Shown here in pieces: positions 4,871-5,405 of a DNA stretch of 5,405 nucleotides. Source of the DNA: JAWXVE01 sp044425555 (GTDB lineage Bacteria; Bacillota; Clostridia; Lachnospirales; Lachnospiraceae); contig JAWXVF010000159.1 of assembly GCA_044425555.1 (NCBI GenBank), positions 1 to 5,405 of the forward strand, read 5' to 3'. A program made the translations under genes and the position numbers. How positions within the stretch are numbered: the first letter of the stretch is position 1; each line of letters starts with the position of its first letter. The notes below the pieces were generated by a model. It was given only the letters and a program-made list of their open reading frames with translations, was not told where the DNA came from and ran no database searches.

Positions 4871-5405
4871 TTATATTTTTGATTGCACAAATCGGAAATC
4901 ACAGATTTCCTCCCCTTCACCAATTGTCTTTGTCCTCTCCCAATGGGCTACTGGTATATTCCCATACATCACATCATCTAATTTGCAAAAAATCTTTGTT
5001 AAGTTTGGACAACCATATCTTTGGAATTCATCATGATAAAAACATTTATGGCAATTCCATGCTATCACATCTCGCTCACTCTCAATCCATTCCATCTCAA
5101 AGTATGGTAGCTTATAGCTAAATTTCGTTGAAAGAAAACATATTTTCTTAAAGATCGAAAAAAAGAAATGGTAGCTTCCTACCTTAGCAAAGAATTCTCC
5201 CGTACTCTTAACCGAACTATACATTGCCTGTTCCATTATTTTTTCAATCTCTTCACTCCCATAAGCAAAATCCATGTAAGTACGGTAAATGGCTATGGCT
5301 GGATAAATATGTGCTCTTTGATAAACAGCCGTTGTTTTATCCAACAAAACATTTTCTTCCAATAATTCTTGATATGTAAGTAACGTCTGTTTTTTTATTT
5401 CTATG
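4871..5405 (-). CDS. L-2-amino-thiazoline-4-carboxylate (ATC) hydrolase-like protein, N-terminus outside the window
   Basis: 177 visible residues, in an open frame that reaches the window edge with no ATG start; the TTG at 5362 has no ribosome site, so the gene is simply cut. The C-terminal half carries the features of the ATC_hydrolase family (PF14196): WNCHKCFYHDEF (116-127), YGCPNLTKIFCKLDD (130-144), and WERTKTIGEG followed by CDFRF (155-172). Cysteines stand at 118, 121, 132, 140 and 168, several in conserved positions. The founding enzyme opens the thiazoline ring of ATC in bacterial L-cysteine production, but most clostridial members are uncharacterised and may act on other substrates. 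No signal peptide or membrane segment is clear in the visible part. It lies 45 bases before the S component on the same strand, so it is probably co-transcribed with the transporter and may process what is imported. Family assignment is good; the reaction is inferred. Confidence 0.8.
   Translation of the reverse strand, partial: IEIKKQTLLTYQELLEENVLLDKTTAVYQRAHIYPAIAIYRTYMDFAYGSEEIEKIMEQAMYSSVKSTGEFFAKVGSYHFFFSIFKKICFLSTKFSYKLPYFEMEWIESERDVIAWNCHKCFYHDEFQRYGCPNLTKIFCKLDDVMYGNIPVAHWERTKTIGEGEEICDFRFVQSKI

Noticed and set aside
4849..5121. Plus-strand ORF of 90 codons
   Set aside because: It is antisense to the ATC-hydrolase-like gene, whose motifs are clear; low-complexity Ser/His-rich product with no ribosome site.
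5360..5362. TTG at 5362 as start of the hydrolase-like gene
   Set aside because: The frame stays open to the window edge and no ribosome site precedes the TTG; the gene is cut by the window instead.
5168..5365. Plus-strand ORF of 65 codons
   Set aside because: Also antisense to the hydrolase-like gene, with no supporting signals.

Overview
The window looks like low-GC Firmicutes DNA, most likely a Lachnospiraceae-type clostridium. This rests on the AT-rich composition, strong AGGAGG-type ribosome binding sites, tightly packed genes, and protein families typical of gut clostridia: AAA-ATPase_like/PD-(D/E)XK proteins, an AlbA_2-type protein remnant, a Trep_Strep/MptD-type ECF transporter and an ATC-hydrolase-like protein. 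The species cannot be read from this sequence. Every gene I can support is on the minus strand, so transcription runs from position 5405 towards position 1.

Right half (5405 to 2046): one co-directional gene set, probably an operon. It opens with an L-2-amino-thiazoline-4-carboxylate (ATC) hydrolase-like protein whose 5' end lies outside the window. After it come the three parts of an energy-coupling factor (ECF) uptake transporter: a six-helix MptD/Trep_Strep-type S component, an EcfT-type transmembrane protein whose start directly abuts the S-component stop (TAGATG), and a fused double ATPase of the EcfA/YkoD type. Two adjoining hairpins fill much of the only sizeable gap, between T and A. 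The substrate is unknown; the linked hydrolase suggests a small heterocyclic or sulfur-containing compound, but that is inference.

Middle (2028 to 1684): a decayed region. An 82-codon fragment of an AlbA_2-type ATP-binding protein begins 17 bases after the ATPase stop and lacks both ends of the family. It is followed by a good sigma-A promoter and the damaged 5' end of the next gene.

Left part (1705 to 1): a PD-(D/E)XK nuclease-like AAA-ATPase (PF09820/PF08011 type) that has lost its N-terminus, including the glycine-rich half of Walker A. The bases before its ATG still encode K-S-L-N-L-S, the end of Walker A, and these are fused to the original ribosome site and first codons (MKESKP then stop). 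The structure fits a deletion between short direct repeats, and the stop and restart codons are one base apart. A roughly 61-bp repeat of the promoter/start region lies at the left edge and reads MKEYKP into the window end, so a second, possibly intact, paralogue probably follows. The window therefore shows a tandem family of defence- or mobile-type AAA/nuclease genes, one of them damaged, downstream of an ECF transporter operon.
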